Shown: positions 1-8,667, numbered from the stretch's first letter. The stretch is DNA of 64,000 bases from Billgrantia ethanolica (GCF_021404305.1 NZ_JABFTX010000003.1:372001-436000), one strand, 5' to 3'. The notes: generated from the letters alone by a model not told the origin. Numbers and translations are program-made.

Positions 1-25
1 ACTATTTCTTTTATTGGAACAATAA

Positions 26-931
26 ATGGATCGCTTTCATCTGATGACGGTATTCCTCGCCGTGGCGGAGGAGGAGAGCTTTGCCGGGGCAGCCCGCCGT
101 CTGGGGCTCTCGCCGCCCGCCGTGACGCGCGCCATTGCCGAGCTGGAGGAGCGTCTGGGCATGCGTCTGCTGACGCGCACGACTCGAGTAGTGAGGGTGA
201 CCGAAGCGGGGACGAGCTATCTCGACGACTGCCGCCGCATTCTGCAAGACGTCAAGGAGGCCGACGAATCGGCGGCGGGGCTTGCCGCCATGCCGCGCGG
301 GCAGCTCAACGTGACCGCGCCGGTGCTGTTCGGCAGGCTCTTCGTGCTGCCGACCCTGCTCGATTACCTGGAGGAGTATCCCGAGGTCAACGCCAATGCG
401 GTGTTTCTGGATCGAGTGGTCAACCTGGTCGACGAGGGTTTCGACGTGGCGGTGCGGATCGGCGAGCTGCCCGACTCGTCGCTACGCGCCGTGCGCGTCG
501 GTCAGGTGCGGCGTGTGGTGTGCGGTGCTCCCGGTTACTTCGAGCGTCATGGATGGCCGCAGCAGCCGGATGAGCTCGGCCAGCATCGCATCATAATGGC
601 CAGCGGTATCTCCTTGCAGCCGGAGTGGACGTTTTTCCCCAAGGCTGGAGAGAAGGGGGTGTCGTACCGGGTCAAGCCGCGCCTGGTGATCAACGTCAAC
701 GACGGCGCCGTGCAGGCAGCGGCCGCCGGCTGGGGCGTGACGCGTCTGCTGTCGTATCAGATCGCCCCGCAGCTCGAGCGTGGCGAACTGGTCACGGTGC
801 TCGAGGAGTTCGAGGCACCGCCGCTACCCGTGCATATCGTGCATCGGGAGGGGCGCCGCCCGGCGGCCAAGGTGCGGGCCTTCATCGATCTGCTAGCCGG
901 GCGGCTGAGAGAGGAAGCCGTGCTGCGCTAG
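26..931 (+). CDS. LysR-family transcriptional regulator
   Basis: A full-length 301-residue LysR regulator. An N-terminal winged helix-turn-helix spans roughly residues 1-60 (FAGAARRLGLSPPAVTRAI) and is followed by a linker helix and a periplasmic-binding-protein-like effector domain (about 90-295). The helix-turn-helix and effector architecture resembles the CrgA/DsdC-like branch common beside oxidoreductases. The start ATG has a GGAA-type ribosome site 8 bases upstream. The stop overlaps the end of the convergent VOC gene by 4 bp. Only 25 bp precede it in the window, so any divergent target gene lies outside to the left. The effector and regulon cannot be told from sequence. Confidence 0.9.
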   Translation: MDRFHLMTVFLAVAEEESFAGAARRLGLSPPAVTRAIAELEERLGMRLLTRTTRVVRVTEAGTSYLDDCRRILQDVKEADESAAGLAAMPRGQLNVTAPVLFGRLFVLPTLLDYLEEYPEVNANAVFLDRVVNLVDEGFDVAVRIGELPDSSLRAVRVGQVRRVVCGAPGYFERHGWPQQPDELGQHRIIMASGISLQPEWTFFPKAGEKGVSYRVKPRLVINVNDGAVQAAAAGWGVTRLLSYQIAPQLERGELVTVLEEFEAPPLPVHIVHREGRRPAAKVRAFIDLLAGRLREEAVLR

Positions 932-1365
932 GCGGCGGCCTGTTCCTCTTTGTCGTAGTTGATCATCCAGGCGACGCCGAACTTGTCCACCAGCATGCCG
1001 AAGCGATGCGCCCAGAAGGTCTCTTCGAGGGGCATTTGCACGTTGCCGTTGTCGGCCAGCGCATTGAAGAGCTTTTCGGCCTGCTCAACGGAGTCGACTC
1101 CCACCGCGATGCTGGCGCCCTTGATGCCTTCGTAGGGCGCGGGGCAACCGGGGGAGTAATCCGATGCCATCAGCAGTTGATCGCCGATGCGCAGGCGGGC
1201 GTGCATGATCAGGTCGCGGGCTTCCTCGGGAATCTCCATGCCTTCACTGGCGGGCATTTCGGCGTAGGTAGCCATAGCCTCGAGCTTGGCGTCGAAGCAG
1301 CGCTGATAGAACTCGAAGGCTTCGCGACAGTTGCCGCCGAAGATCAGGTAGGTGGAAAGCTGCAT
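928..1365 (-). CDS. VOC/PhnB-like (YjdN-type) protein
   Basis: A 145-residue single-repeat vicinal-oxygen-chelate fold protein of the PhnB/YjdN type. The recognisable elements are the N-terminal YLIFGGNCREAFEFYQRCF segment and the C-terminal WAHRFGMLVDKFGVAWMIN segment that ends the beta-alpha-beta-beta-beta unit. Family members fold like glyoxalase I, but the physiological substrate of this subgroup is unknown and many lack the metal site. The start has GGAG 8 bases upstream. It lies 68 bp downstream of a WYL regulator on the same strand and could be co-transcribed with it. It meets the LysR gene tail to tail. Confidence 0.85.
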   Translation of the reverse strand: MQLSTYLIFGGNCREAFEFYQRCFDAKLEAMATYAEMPASEGMEIPEEARDLIMHARLRIGDQLLMASDYSPGCPAPYEGIKGASIAVGVDSVEQAEKLFNALADNGNVQMPLEETFWAHRFGMLVDKFGVAWMINYDKEEQAAA

Positions 1366-1433
1366 GGTGGGTCTCCAGGGGTCGTTGTTGGTACCGCTTC
1401 CCTACATCGATTCACCCTAGTCGCTTTCGACAC

Positions 1434-2408
1434 TCACTCAGGCATTTTCCAACGGTCAGTTGGCACGGCCAGACGCTGGAGGCGGGCGGCCTGCTGGGCA
1501 AGGGCATCGCAAAGCGCCGGTGGGTCGAGGATCTCGAAGTCGTAGGGCTGGCGGGCGAGCTGACGAGCGAACCAGGCCAGGCTGTCGGTGCGGGCATGCA
1601 GCAGCACGGCGCTGCCGTCGGGAGTGAATACGCCGATATGGCGCCCCAGCTCTTCGACGGCATGGGCGAGATCGGTGTGCAGGCGCACGCTGACGGCGGT
1701 GGCGCGGGGCAGGTTGGCGATGCTGCGGGCCAGATGTGCGGCCGGGTCGAAGTCGGCCGGCCTGTCGAAGCTGGCCTCGAGCGGGGTGGCCTCGGCGATG
1801 CGGTCGAGGCGAAAGCTGCGCAGGTCGCGGCGCAAGTGGCACCAGCCACTGACGTACCAGCGCCCGCCGCGGAAGACCAAGCCATAGGGGTTGAGCACAC
1901 GCTGGGTGTGCTGCTCCCGGTCGTCGCGGTAGTCGAGCCGCACACGCTGGCGGGCCTGGGTGGCGGTGGCGAACAAGAGCAGCAGGCGCTCGTCGCCCGG
2001 TGCCCTGGCCGAGGGCAACTCCAGCCGGGCGCTCTCGCTCAGCGCCTGTGCTTGCTGTTTCAGCCTGGCGGGCATGACCCGTTCCAGCTTGGCCCGCGCG
2101 GTGTCCAGCGCCGGGGCCGTTTCGGCAATGCCTAACCCTTGAGCGGCGAGCAGCCCCAGCGAAACGGCCAACGCCTCTTCGCTGTTGAACATCAGCGGTG
2201 GCAGCTTGAAGCCCGGCATCAGGCGGTAGCCGCCGTGCCGTCCCCGCTCGGTGGTGACGGGAATACCGAGCTCTTCCAGCGCCTGGATGTAGCGTCGCAG
2301 CGTACGGCGGTCGACGCCCAGCCGTTCGGCCAGCTCCCGGCCGCTCATGTGGCGGTGGGTCTGTAGCAGTTCGAGCAGTGTCAGCACGCGAACGGTGGGA
2401 TTGGCCAC
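1434..2408 (-). CDS. YafY-type HTH/WYL-domain transcriptional regulator
   Basis: A 324-residue regulator with an N-terminal winged HTH of the HTH_11/DeoR kind (residues about 5-60, MSGRELAERLGVDRRTLRRY) and a C-terminal WYL domain (about 140-225) ending in a WCX extension. WYL domains bind ligands or nucleic acid and are common in stress and defence regulators. I chose the GTG at 2408 because it is preceded by AGGA at good spacing and gives the MANPTVRVLTLLELLQTH start expected for the family; a TTG at 2429 is possible but has no ribosome site. It is divergent from the GST gene at 2549, with a dyad in between. Confidence 0.87.
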   Translation of the reverse strand: MANPTVRVLTLLELLQTHRHMSGRELAERLGVDRRTLRRYIQALEELGIPVTTERGRHGGYRLMPGFKLPPLMFNSEEALAVSLGLLAAQGLGIAETAPALDTARAKLERVMPARLKQQAQALSESARLELPSARAPGDERLLLLFATATQARQRVRLDYRDDREQHTQRVLNPYGLVFRGGRWYVSGWCHLRRDLRSFRLDRIAEATPLEASFDRPADFDPAAHLARSIANLPRATAVSVRLHTDLAHAVEELGRHIGVFTPDGSAVLLHARTDSLAWFARQLARQPYDFEILDPPALCDALAQQAARLQRLAVPTDRWKMPE

Positions 2409-2427
2409 GCTGAAGGTTCCTGTTTTC

Positions 2428-2450
2428 AATAGGACATGATTCGCCCTATT
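2428..2450. promoter_or_regulatory. Candidate operator between WYL regulator and GST
   Basis: Inverted repeat AATAGG (2428-2433) and CCTATT (2445-2450) with an 11-bp centre, in the 140-bp divergent spacer. Placement fits autoregulation by the WYL regulator and control of the GST gene. Six-base arms are short, so the assignment is tentative. Confidence 0.35.
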
Positions 2451-2548
2451 TAGCCATTACCTTGCTGACAAGGCCAAGCGCAGAGGGCGCTGGCTTTTCT
2501 CACTCACTTTTTTCACTCAGCTTTTCTCTCTCAACAAGGAGCAAGACA

Positions 2549-3256
2549 ATGGAACCCGTTCTCTTCTATGGCGTACCGCAAGGTTGTTCGTTCGGCTCTG
2601 TCGTGGCGCTCGAGTGGCTGGGCAAGCCCTATCGCCTGTGCCGCATCGAAATGCTGGAGCAGCCCTGGGATGCGCTTTATGCCAAGGTAAATCCCCTGTT
2701 CAAGACTCCGGCACTGCTGCTGGAGGATGGCGAACCTCTTACCGAGAGCCTGGCGATTCTGCAGCATTTGGCGGCACGCGACCTCGAAACACGGCTGGGC
2801 TTCGTGCAGGGCAGCCGGGAATTCGACCGGCTCAACCAGATGCTGGCCTACCTCAACACGGACTTCTTCGCCGCCTTCGGTCCACTCTGGACCCTCTACG
2901 ATACGCAAGGAATGAGCGGTGTGGAGCAGGAAATGCTGCGCCGGCTGGGCCGCGAGTCTGTGGCAGAGAGCTGCGCTTATCTGGATAAACTGCTTGCCGA
3001 GCGGGAATGGTTGCTAGGTGACGAGCGCAGCATGGCGGATGCCTACTTCGTTGGTATCGCCCGCTGGGCCGAGTACCATCGATTGTTCGACCTGAAGCAG
3101 GAATACCCCAACTTGGCGCGGCACCTGGCGAAACTCAGGGACGGCCCGGCCGTGCGCTTCGCCGAGGCCATCGAGCGCGGCGAGCAGCCGACGGGAAAGG
3201 GGCACTTCAAGGGCCATGTGAGCCTGCGTGAATTGGAGTCGCGACTGGCTGCCTAG
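2549..3256 (+). CDS. Glutathione S-transferase family protein
   Basis: A 235-residue cytosolic GST. The N-terminal thioredoxin-like domain (residues 1-80) starts MEPVLFYGVPQGCSFGSV and contains the cis-proline region NPLFKTPALL and the glutathione-binding TESLAIL motif. The all-helical C-terminal domain follows (about 90-215). The likely role is conjugation or reduction of electrophiles with glutathione; the substrate is not predictable. The ATG at 2549 is chosen over an upstream in-frame start at 2462 because AAGGA lies 8 bases before it and the thioredoxin fold begins there. It is divergent from the WYL regulator. A stable hairpin follows the stop. Confidence 0.88.
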   Translation: MEPVLFYGVPQGCSFGSVVALEWLGKPYRLCRIEMLEQPWDALYAKVNPLFKTPALLLEDGEPLTESLAILQHLAARDLETRLGFVQGSREFDRLNQMLAYLNTDFFAAFGPLWTLYDTQGMSGVEQEMLRRLGRESVAESCAYLDKLLAEREWLLGDERSMADAYFVGIARWAEYHRLFDLKQEYPNLARHLAKLRDGPAVRFAEAIERGEQPTGKGHFKGHVSLRELESRLAA

Positions 3257-3306
3257 TTGGGCCTGGCCGAGGAGGTCGAGCTGCCTCGCCAGAAATATGG
3301 ACCCGC

Positions 3307-3330
3307 CCCGGTAAGTAAGGGCTTACCGGG
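3307..3330. terminator. Stem-loop between GST and monooxygenase, copy 1 of a repeated hairpin
   Basis: A perfect 9-bp stem CCCGGTAAG/CTTACCGGG with loop TAAGGG lies between two convergent genes. A T-containing tail (GTGTCTTTA) follows on the plus strand. Almost the same stem, loop and tail recur at 4229-4252, so this may be a dispersed repeat used as a terminator. Confidence 0.55.
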
Positions 3331-3339
3331 ACGGTGTCT

Positions 3340-3702
3340 TTATCCGGAAGCAGACGAAGAATCATGGCGCTCGCGGCTGTCGGCGGGCGCCTGGTCGCGT
3401 TCGTGCATGCCGTAGTCGCGCATCACCGTGGCCACGCGCAGGCGATAGTCGTCGAAGACCACTTCGCGGCCTTGAGCCTGGGCCGCACGGTGGCGCTCGA
3501 GCTGGCGCCACTGGGCAACGGCCTGCTCATCGCGCCAGAAGGAGAGTGAGAGGATCTTGCCCGGCTGGGTGAGGCTCTCGAAGCGTTCGATGGAGATGAA
3601 TCCGTCGATCTCGTCGAGCAGCGGCCTCAGGCTGGCGGCGATGTCGAGGTATTGGTCGCGGCGGCCGGATTTGGGAATGACTTCGAAGATAACGGCGATC
3701 AT
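3340..3702 (-). CDS. Antibiotic biosynthesis monooxygenase (ABM) domain protein
   Basis: A 120-residue dimeric alpha-beta barrel protein of the ABM family (YgiN/ActVA-Orf6 type). It starts MIAVIFEVIPKSGRRDQYL and contains the conserved DEIDGFISIERF and LSLSFWRDEQAVAQWR segments. Family members are cofactor-free quinol or heme monooxygenases, or simply small stress proteins. The last 15 residues are Ser/Asp-rich and look disordered. It sits downstream of a VOC gene and an SDR on the same strand, with gaps of 52 and 167 bp, and may be the last gene of that unit. The substrate is unknown. Confidence 0.83.
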   Translation of the reverse strand: MIAVIFEVIPKSGRRDQYLDIAASLRPLLDEIDGFISIERFESLTQPGKILSLSFWRDEQAVAQWRQLERHRAAQAQGREVVFDDYRLRVATVMRDYGMHERDQAPADSRERHDSSSASG

Positions 3703-3754
3703 GGCTGTTCCGTGTTGTCGTTGTCATGTGTTCCCGATACTACTCGTGCAGGCT

Positions 3755-4171
3755 TTAGGTTGCGATCTCGTCGTAGCCGCGATTCAGGAACTGCACGAAG
3801 CAGAAGCCGTGGCCAAAAGGGTCGGCCATCAGCGCCAGCTTGCCCCAGCGATCGGTGACGATGGGTTGCTCCTGGGTAGCGCCGGCGGCGATGGCGCGCT
3901 CTACTGCGGCGTCGATGTCATTCACTACCACGTCCAGATGCACCGGTGTCCAGTGGCGCGTGTAGTGGCGCTGCGCGCCGGGTACGGGCTCTCCTGCAGC
4001 ATAGGCCGCTGAGCCGCTGGCCTTGACCAGCAGGTAGATCGGCGCCGGGCCGCCGATCATCTCAACGCCGTCATCGCCGAAGCGGCGGCCGACCTCGAGG
4101 CCGAAGGCGTGGACGTAGAAGTCGATGCCGCGTTCCAGATCGTCCACGTCCAGATTGATGAGAAAATCCAT
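3755..4171 (-). CDS. VOC family (glyoxalase-fold) protein
   Basis: A 138-residue protein with a full VOC unit: MDFLINLDVDDLERGIDFYV at the start, HLDVVVNDIDAAVERAIAAG in the middle, and MADPFGHGFCFVQF at the end, which carries the usual terminal metal/substrate segment. It resembles bleomycin-resistance/dioxygenase-fold proteins of unknown substrate. The start at 4171 is preceded by GGAGGCAGC, a strong ribosome site; a longer in-frame reading upstream to 4603 runs through the SDR gene in another frame and is not used. It lies between the SDR and the ABM monooxygenase, suggesting a small detoxification unit. Confidence 0.86.
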   Translation of the reverse strand: MDFLINLDVDDLERGIDFYVHAFGLEVGRRFGDDGVEMIGGPAPIYLLVKASGSAAYAAGEPVPGAQRHYTRHWTPVHLDVVVNDIDAAVERAIAAGATQEQPIVTDRWGKLALMADPFGHGFCFVQFLNRGYDEIAT

Positions 4172-4228
4172 GCTGCCTCCTGCCAATGAGTCAGGCCAAC
4201 CCGGCCAAGTGCGAAAGGGTAAGCCCTG

Positions 4229-4252
4229 CCCGGTAAGTAAGTGCTTGCCGGG
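4229..4252. repeat. Stem-loop, copy 2 of the repeated GGTAAGTAAG hairpin
   Basis: CCCGGTAAG/CTTGCCGGG with loop TAAGTG: the same stem-loop as at 3307-3330 apart from one G-T pair in the stem and two loop bases. The tail GGTGGTGTCGTCT also matches copy 1 loosely. It lies in the 167-bp gap between the SDR and VOC genes. Confidence 0.55.
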
Positions 4253-4338
4253 GGTGGTGTCGTCTGGGAAGGGTAGCAGGCACTGAAGCGGTTGTTGCAA
4301 AGGAAGCGGTGTCGCCGAGCGGCACCGCTTCATGTCAA

Positions 4339-5109
4339 TCATGTCCGGCTGATGGAGACGCCACCGTCGACCAGCATGGCGGTGCCGGTGACGAAGCTTG
4401 AATCGTCCGAAGCCAGATAGAGCGCCGCTCGGGCGATCTCTTCCGGTATGGCCATGCGCTTGAGTGCGTGCAGGTTCTCGACGAAGGCCAGGACTTCCGG
4501 TCCGGCATCCGGGGCGTTGGTGATGCTGGCAGGCGTGTCGGTGCCACCGGGCAGCAGGGCGTTGACGCGTATCCCATGGGACCCCAGCTCCGTCGCCAGA
4601 CATTTCATCATGCCCAGCAGGCCGGCCTTGCTGGCGGCGTAAGCGGACATGCCGGGCATGCCGACGGTATGACCGACGAAGCTCGAGGTGAACAACAGGC
4701 TGCCGCCGCCACGCTGCAGCAATGCCGGGACCTGGTATTTGGCCCCTAGAAAAGCGGCAGTCAGATTGGTATCCAGCACGTTGCTCCAGTCACTCGGCGC
4801 CATCTCCTGCAGTGGCCCCATCGGCCCGACGATGCCGGCGTTGTTGAAGGCAATGTCGAGACCGCCGAAGCGCTCCAGGGCGGTGGCGACCAGGCGCTGA
4901 GCTGACTGTTCGTCGCATACGTCCCCGGCGACGGCAATGGCTGTACCGCCGTTGCGTGCGATGGTCTCGACCAGGGCATCGAGTTCGCTCTGGCGGCGAG
5001 CGCTCACTATCAAGCTGGCGCCTTCCTTGGCAAAGAGGCGGGCAGTGGCATGGCCAATGCCCGAGCTGGCTCCGGTGACGATGGCGACCTTATCGGCAAG
5101 TCGTTTCAT
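4339..5109 (-). CDS. SDR family NAD(P)-dependent oxidoreductase
   Basis: A 256-residue classical short-chain dehydrogenase. The cofactor motif TGASSGIGHATA is near residue 13, the NNAG motif (FNNAGIVGP) near 90, the catalytic Ser in LLFTSSFVG near 140, and the YAASKAGLLGM catalytic Tyr-Lys motif near 155. The C-terminus ends ...GTAMLVDGGVSISRT as in glucose/3-oxoacyl reductase-like members. The start at 5109 follows AAGGAG at good spacing; an upstream in-frame start at 5205 lacks one. The substrate is not identifiable. It is divergent from ada and heads a possible SDR-VOC-ABM unit. Confidence 0.9.
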   Translation of the reverse strand: MKRLADKVAIVTGASSGIGHATARLFAKEGASLIVSARRQSELDALVETIARNGGTAIAVAGDVCDEQSAQRLVATALERFGGLDIAFNNAGIVGPMGPLQEMAPSDWSNVLDTNLTAAFLGAKYQVPALLQRGGGSLLFTSSFVGHTVGMPGMSAYAASKAGLLGMMKCLATELGSHGIRVNALLPGGTDTPASITNAPDAGPEVLAFVENLHALKRMAIPEEIARAALYLASDDSSFVTGTAMLVDGGVSISRT

Positions 5110-5348
5110 GGCAATATTCTCCTTGGTGTGGATATGAGATCGATGCGACCCCATACCCACCTTGCCGATGCTGAGGTAAGCCCTCACTCCGCTTCTTGCC
5201 GTCAAAAGATGAGCGGCCCGGTGATGCTATGCTGCGTTTGTCAGCGCATGAGCAGTTCACTTTGAAAGCAAGAGACGGAGTGTGCCAGGCGGGGATCGGG
5301 CTCATCCTGAACTCTCGGAGAACGCCGAAGCCACAGCGGGGGCCCGCC

Positions 5349-6458
5349 ATGATCGACACAACCAGCGACTCACTTACCGCCTTCGATTCCGATGAGGCGA
5401 AATGGGCGGCAGTATCGAATCGTGATGCGAACGCCGATGACGCCTTCGTCTACGCGGTACGCACCACGGGCATCTATTGCCGCCCGACCTGCCCATCGCG
5501 CCGGCCACGCCGCGAGAACGCGGAGTTCCATGCCGACGCGGCGGCGGCCGAGCGGGCCGGCTATCGGCCGTGCCGGCGCTGTCATCCTCAAGAGGGCTCG
5601 CTGGCGCAGCGCAACGCCGAGCGCATTGCCCGTAGCTGCCGGCTCATCGAAGCTGCCGATGACCTGCCTTCTCTCGATGAGCTGGCTCAAGCCGCGGGGC
5701 TGAGCCGCTTCCATTTCCACCGGGTGTTCAAGTCGGTTACCGGGCTCACGCCCAAGGCCTACGCCGTCGCCTGTCGTGCGGATCGGGTGCGCCAGACCAT
5801 GACGCAGCGTGAGACGGTCACCGAGGCGATGTACGAGGCGGGGTTCAACTCCAGCGGGCGCTTCTATGCCGGCGCCGACCGCATGCTCGGCATGACACCG
5901 AAGCGTTACCGCGCGGGCGGCCAAGGCGCCGAGATCCGCTTCGCGCTGGCCGAGTGCAGCCTGGGAGCGCTGCTGGTGGCGGCAAGCGACAAGGGCATTT
6001 GCGCTATCTCCTTGGGAGACGACCCTGAAGCTCTGCTGCGCGAGCTGGAAGACCGCTTTCCTACGGCCAGCCTGACCCCCGGCGATACTGCCTTCGATGA
6101 ATGGGTGGCCACGGTGGCAGGCTTCGTCGAGGCGCCCAAGGGGTCGCTGGCTCTGCCGCTGGACGTTCGCGGCACTGCCTTTCAGCGGCGTGTCTGGCAT
6201 GCGCTGACCGAGATTCCCATCGGGACGACGCTAAGCTATGCCGAGCTGGCGACTCGTATCGGTTCGCCCAGGGCGGTGCGCGCCGTGGCACGGGCCTGTG
6301 CGACCAACACCTTGGCGTTGGCGGTGCCCTGCCACCGGGTGGTACGTAGCGACGGCGCGCTTTCCGGATACCGCTGGGGGGTGGAGAGAAAGCGCACGCT
6401 GCTCGAGCGTGAGGCGGCACTGGCGGATATCGCTGTGCCGGAGAACATTGGAGAATGA
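5349..6458 (+). CDS. ada: Bifunctional Ada: adaptive-response regulator and O6-alkylguanine-DNA methyltransferase
   Basis: A 369-residue three-part Ada. The N-terminal zinc domain has Cys44, Cys48, Cys75 and Cys78 (GIYCRPTC and RPCRRC); Cys44 matches the E. coli Cys38 that accepts methyl from phosphotriesters. An AraC-type double HTH follows (about 90-190). The C-terminal methyltransferase has the VPCHRV motif with acceptor Cys328. Once methylated on the N-terminal Cys, Ada activates its own gene and alkylation-repair genes. The ATG at 5349 is chosen by homology; an upstream frame from 5196 has no domain content. alkA and ogt at 43-45 kb are likely regulon members. No clear Ada box could be assigned. 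Confidence 0.95.
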   Translation: MIDTTSDSLTAFDSDEAKWAAVSNRDANADDAFVYAVRTTGIYCRPTCPSRRPRRENAEFHADAAAAERAGYRPCRRCHPQEGSLAQRNAERIARSCRLIEAADDLPSLDELAQAAGLSRFHFHRVFKSVTGLTPKAYAVACRADRVRQTMTQRETVTEAMYEAGFNSSGRFYAGADRMLGMTPKRYRAGGQGAEIRFALAECSLGALLVAASDKGICAISLGDDPEALLRELEDRFPTASLTPGDTAFDEWVATVAGFVEAPKGSLALPLDVRGTAFQRRVWHALTEIPIGTTLSYAELATRIGSPRAVRAVARACATNTLALAVPCHRVVRSDGALSGYRWGVERKRTLLEREAALADIAVPENIGE

Positions 6459-6465
6459 AGACAAT

Positions 6466-7008
6466 TCAGCGCGCAGTTTCGTCCATGGGCGGCTCTTCCA
6501 GCGCCTCGGTGATGCCCGCCTGGGGCGTGCGTTCGAGATAGGTGGAGAGCACTACGTAGCTGCGTGTGGCCTTGATGCCCGGCATGGCGTAGAGCCGCGC
6601 GAGCAGGCCCTCCAGCGCCCGGCTGCTGGCGCAGCGCACCTTGAGCAGGGTGCAGGTATCGCCGGCTACCGAGTGGATCTCTTCCAGCTCGGGCAGTTCG
6701 GATAGCGCCCTGAAGGTGCGGCTCTTGCTGCCCCCGGTGGTGTCGACATGCACAAAGGCCAGGAAAGGCTTGCCGGTGGCGGGGCCGTCCAGCACCGCCA
6801 CCGTACCGCGAATGCGCCCGGTGGCGCGCAGCCGCTTGACCCGTTCGTGCACGGCCGGCGCCGACAGCCCGACGCGGCTGCCGAGCTCGGCATAGCTGAG
6901 CCCGGCGTCCACCGCCAGCTCGCCTAATATTTTTCGGTCGAAGGTGTCCAGAGGGCGGGCTTCCGGGGCCTTGTCCTGAACGTTTTCTGTTTTTTCAGAA
7001 TTCGGCAT
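6466..7008 (-). CDS. Lrp/AsnC family transcriptional regulator
   Basis: A 180-residue Lrp/AsnC regulator with an N-terminal HTH (about residues 22-70, LSYAELGSRVGLSAPAVHERVKRL split across the recognition helix) and a C-terminal RAM effector domain (about 85-160, with FLAFVHVDTTGG and VAGDTCTLLKVR). RAM domains bind amino acids and drive oligomerisation. The ATG at 7008 is used because homology begins just after it; an upstream frame to 7161 would run into the divergent transporter gene. It is separated from the MFS gene by 55 AT-rich bp, so it probably controls that exporter and itself. Confidence 0.88.
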   Translation of the reverse strand: MPNSEKTENVQDKAPEARPLDTFDRKILGELAVDAGLSYAELGSRVGLSAPAVHERVKRLRATGRIRGTVAVLDGPATGKPFLAFVHVDTTGGSKSRTFRALSELPELEEIHSVAGDTCTLLKVRCASSRALEGLLARLYAMPGIKATRSYVVLSTYLERTPQAGITEALEEPPMDETAR

Positions 7009-7063
7009 TTTCGTGATTGCTCCGAACGTGATTCTTTTCTTCAATGATAATCTCGAATCGCAT

Positions 7064-8245
7064 ATGGAGCGAACCGTGATCTCTCGTCGCGTTCTCCTGC
7101 TGACCGCTGCCATTGCCGTGATCGGTGCCAATTCGCTGGCGCTGAGCCCTATCGCCGCCACGGTGGCGGCGTCGTTTCCGGGCCGCAGCGCCGCCGATGT
7201 GGTGACGGCCGCGGCGCTCTATGGCCTGGCCACGGCGAGCAGTGCGCTGCTGCTGGCTTCGCTGAGCGATCGCATCGGCGCCGAGCGTGCCTTGACGCGG
7301 GCGCTGCTGGTGCTGTCGGCTTCCCTGGGTGCCGCTGCGCTTTCTCCGGCGCTGTGGACGCTGATCGTCGCCCAGGCGCTGGCCGGCCTGGCGGCGGGCG
7401 TGGCGCTGCCGGCGATCTATACCCTGACCGCGCAGGTGGCCGAGAAGGGGCGCGAGAGCCAGACGCTGAGCTTCGTGCTGACGGGATGGACGCTGAGCCT
7501 GGTGGTCGGGGTCGGCCTGGCGGCGCTGTTGGCCGATCTGCTGCACTGGCGTGCCGTCTTCTCCCTCCTGGCGCTGGCCGCCGTGGGGTTGGCACTGGGG
7601 ATCTCGCGTTGCCACGACTGGGGCATGAGAACGGTCGGTGAGGCGCCGAGCTCGACCCTCAAAGCGTTGCGCATTCCCGGCATTCATTCGCTACTGCTGA
7701 ACGTCGCGGCCTACATGACGGCGTTCTACGGCTTGTACACCTACCTCGGCCCGCACCTGGGTGAGGTGCTGCAGCTTCCCACGTCCTTCGCCGGGCTCGC
7801 CATTGCCGTCTATGGCCTGGGCTTCGGCGCCGCCGCCCCGTTGGGGCGGTTGGTCGACCGCTACGGTGCGACCGTCGCCGCCTGTACCACCTTTGCCGGC
7901 CTGATGCTGGTCTACCTGGGGTTGATGGCGGCCGCCGCTCTTCCGCTGGTGATGCTGGCGCTCTGTCTAGCCTGGGGCGTGGCCAATCATCTCGGCTTGA
8001 ACCTGCTCATGCGCCAGCTTGCCGAGATCGACCCGGTGCAGCGGGGGGCCATCATGGGGCTGTATAGCGCCATCACGTATCTGTGCGTATTCGTCGGCGC
8101 GTTGCTCTATCGGCCAATCTTCACCCACTTCGGCTTTGCCGCCTGCGCCTGGGCCTCGGCGATGCTGGTGCTGCCGGCCCTGGGCTGGGCGCTGGGCCAG
8201 TGGCGCAAAAAGCAGGCTGGACTACGCTGCCATTCGGAGACATGA
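7064..8245 (+). CDS. MFS transporter (DHA1/AraJ-like)
   Basis: A 393-residue twelve-helix major facilitator. The first-half motif A-like loop is LLASLSDRIGAERALTRAL between helices 2 and 3, and the second-half copy is LGRLVDRYGATV. The divergent Lrp-type regulator suggests export of an amino acid or related small molecule, by analogy with Lrp-controlled exporters; this is inference. The start is uncertain: ATG 7064 has a poor ribosome site, whereas the GTG at 7076 has GGAG 7 bases before it and would give MISRRVLLL. It is followed 26 bp later by a VOC gene with a very strong ribosome site. Confidence 0.88.
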   Translation: MERTVISRRVLLLTAAIAVIGANSLALSPIAATVAASFPGRSAADVVTAAALYGLATASSALLLASLSDRIGAERALTRALLVLSASLGAAALSPALWTLIVAQALAGLAAGVALPAIYTLTAQVAEKGRESQTLSFVLTGWTLSLVVGVGLAALLADLLHWRAVFSLLALAAVGLALGISRCHDWGMRTVGEAPSSTLKALRIPGIHSLLLNVAAYMTAFYGLYTYLGPHLGEVLQLPTSFAGLAIAVYGLGFGAAAPLGRLVDRYGATVAACTTFAGLMLVYLGLMAAAALPLVMLALCLAWGVANHLGLNLLMRQLAEIDPVQRGAIMGLYSAITYLCVFVGALLYRPIFTHFGFAACAWASAMLVLPALGWALGQWRKKQAGLRCHSET

Positions 8246-8271
8246 CGAGTCGATAAAGGAGGTATCTCAGC

Positions 8272-8667
8272 ATGATCGCCTACACCATGGTCGGAACCCG
8301 GGACCTGGAGCAAGCGCTGACATTCTACGATCCACTTTTCGCTGAAATGAGCTGGGACGTTTGCTGGAAAGACGAGGCCTGCGTCTCCTACGGCAAAGAG
8401 ACCGACCTCGACTTCCCCAGGTTCATTGTCGGCTATCCCTTCGATGGTCATGAAGCCGGTGTGGGGAATGGCACCATGACCGCCTTCCAGTTCGCCGCCC
8501 CGGAGCAGGTCGACAGGCTGTATGAAATTGCCATCCGCAACGGAGGCAGCGATGAAGGTGCCCCGGGCTATCGTCCTCAGTATGCCGAAGGTTTTTATGC
8601 GGCTTATGTGCGTGACCGCGATGGCAATAAGTTGGCCTTCGTCGTCTATCCGAGAGAGGCGGAATAA
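8272..8667 (+). CDS. VOC family protein
   Basis: A 131-residue glyoxalase-fold protein beginning MIAYTMVGTRDLEQALTFYD, with a central ...GTMTAFQFAAPEQVDRLY segment and a terminal AYVRDRDGNKLAFVVYP strand pair. It belongs to the lactoylglutathione-lyase-like group whose substrates are mostly unknown. AAAGGAGGTAT, nearly the full complement of the 16S tail, lies just upstream, so high translation is expected. It is transcribed in the same direction as the MFS gene and is closed by a bidirectional terminator. It is one of three small VOC proteins in this window's first 9 kb. Confidence 0.86.
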   Translation: MIAYTMVGTRDLEQALTFYDPLFAEMSWDVCWKDEACVSYGKETDLDFPRFIVGYPFDGHEAGVGNGTMTAFQFAAPEQVDRLYEIAIRNGGSDEGAPGYRPQYAEGFYAAYVRDRDGNKLAFVVYPREAE

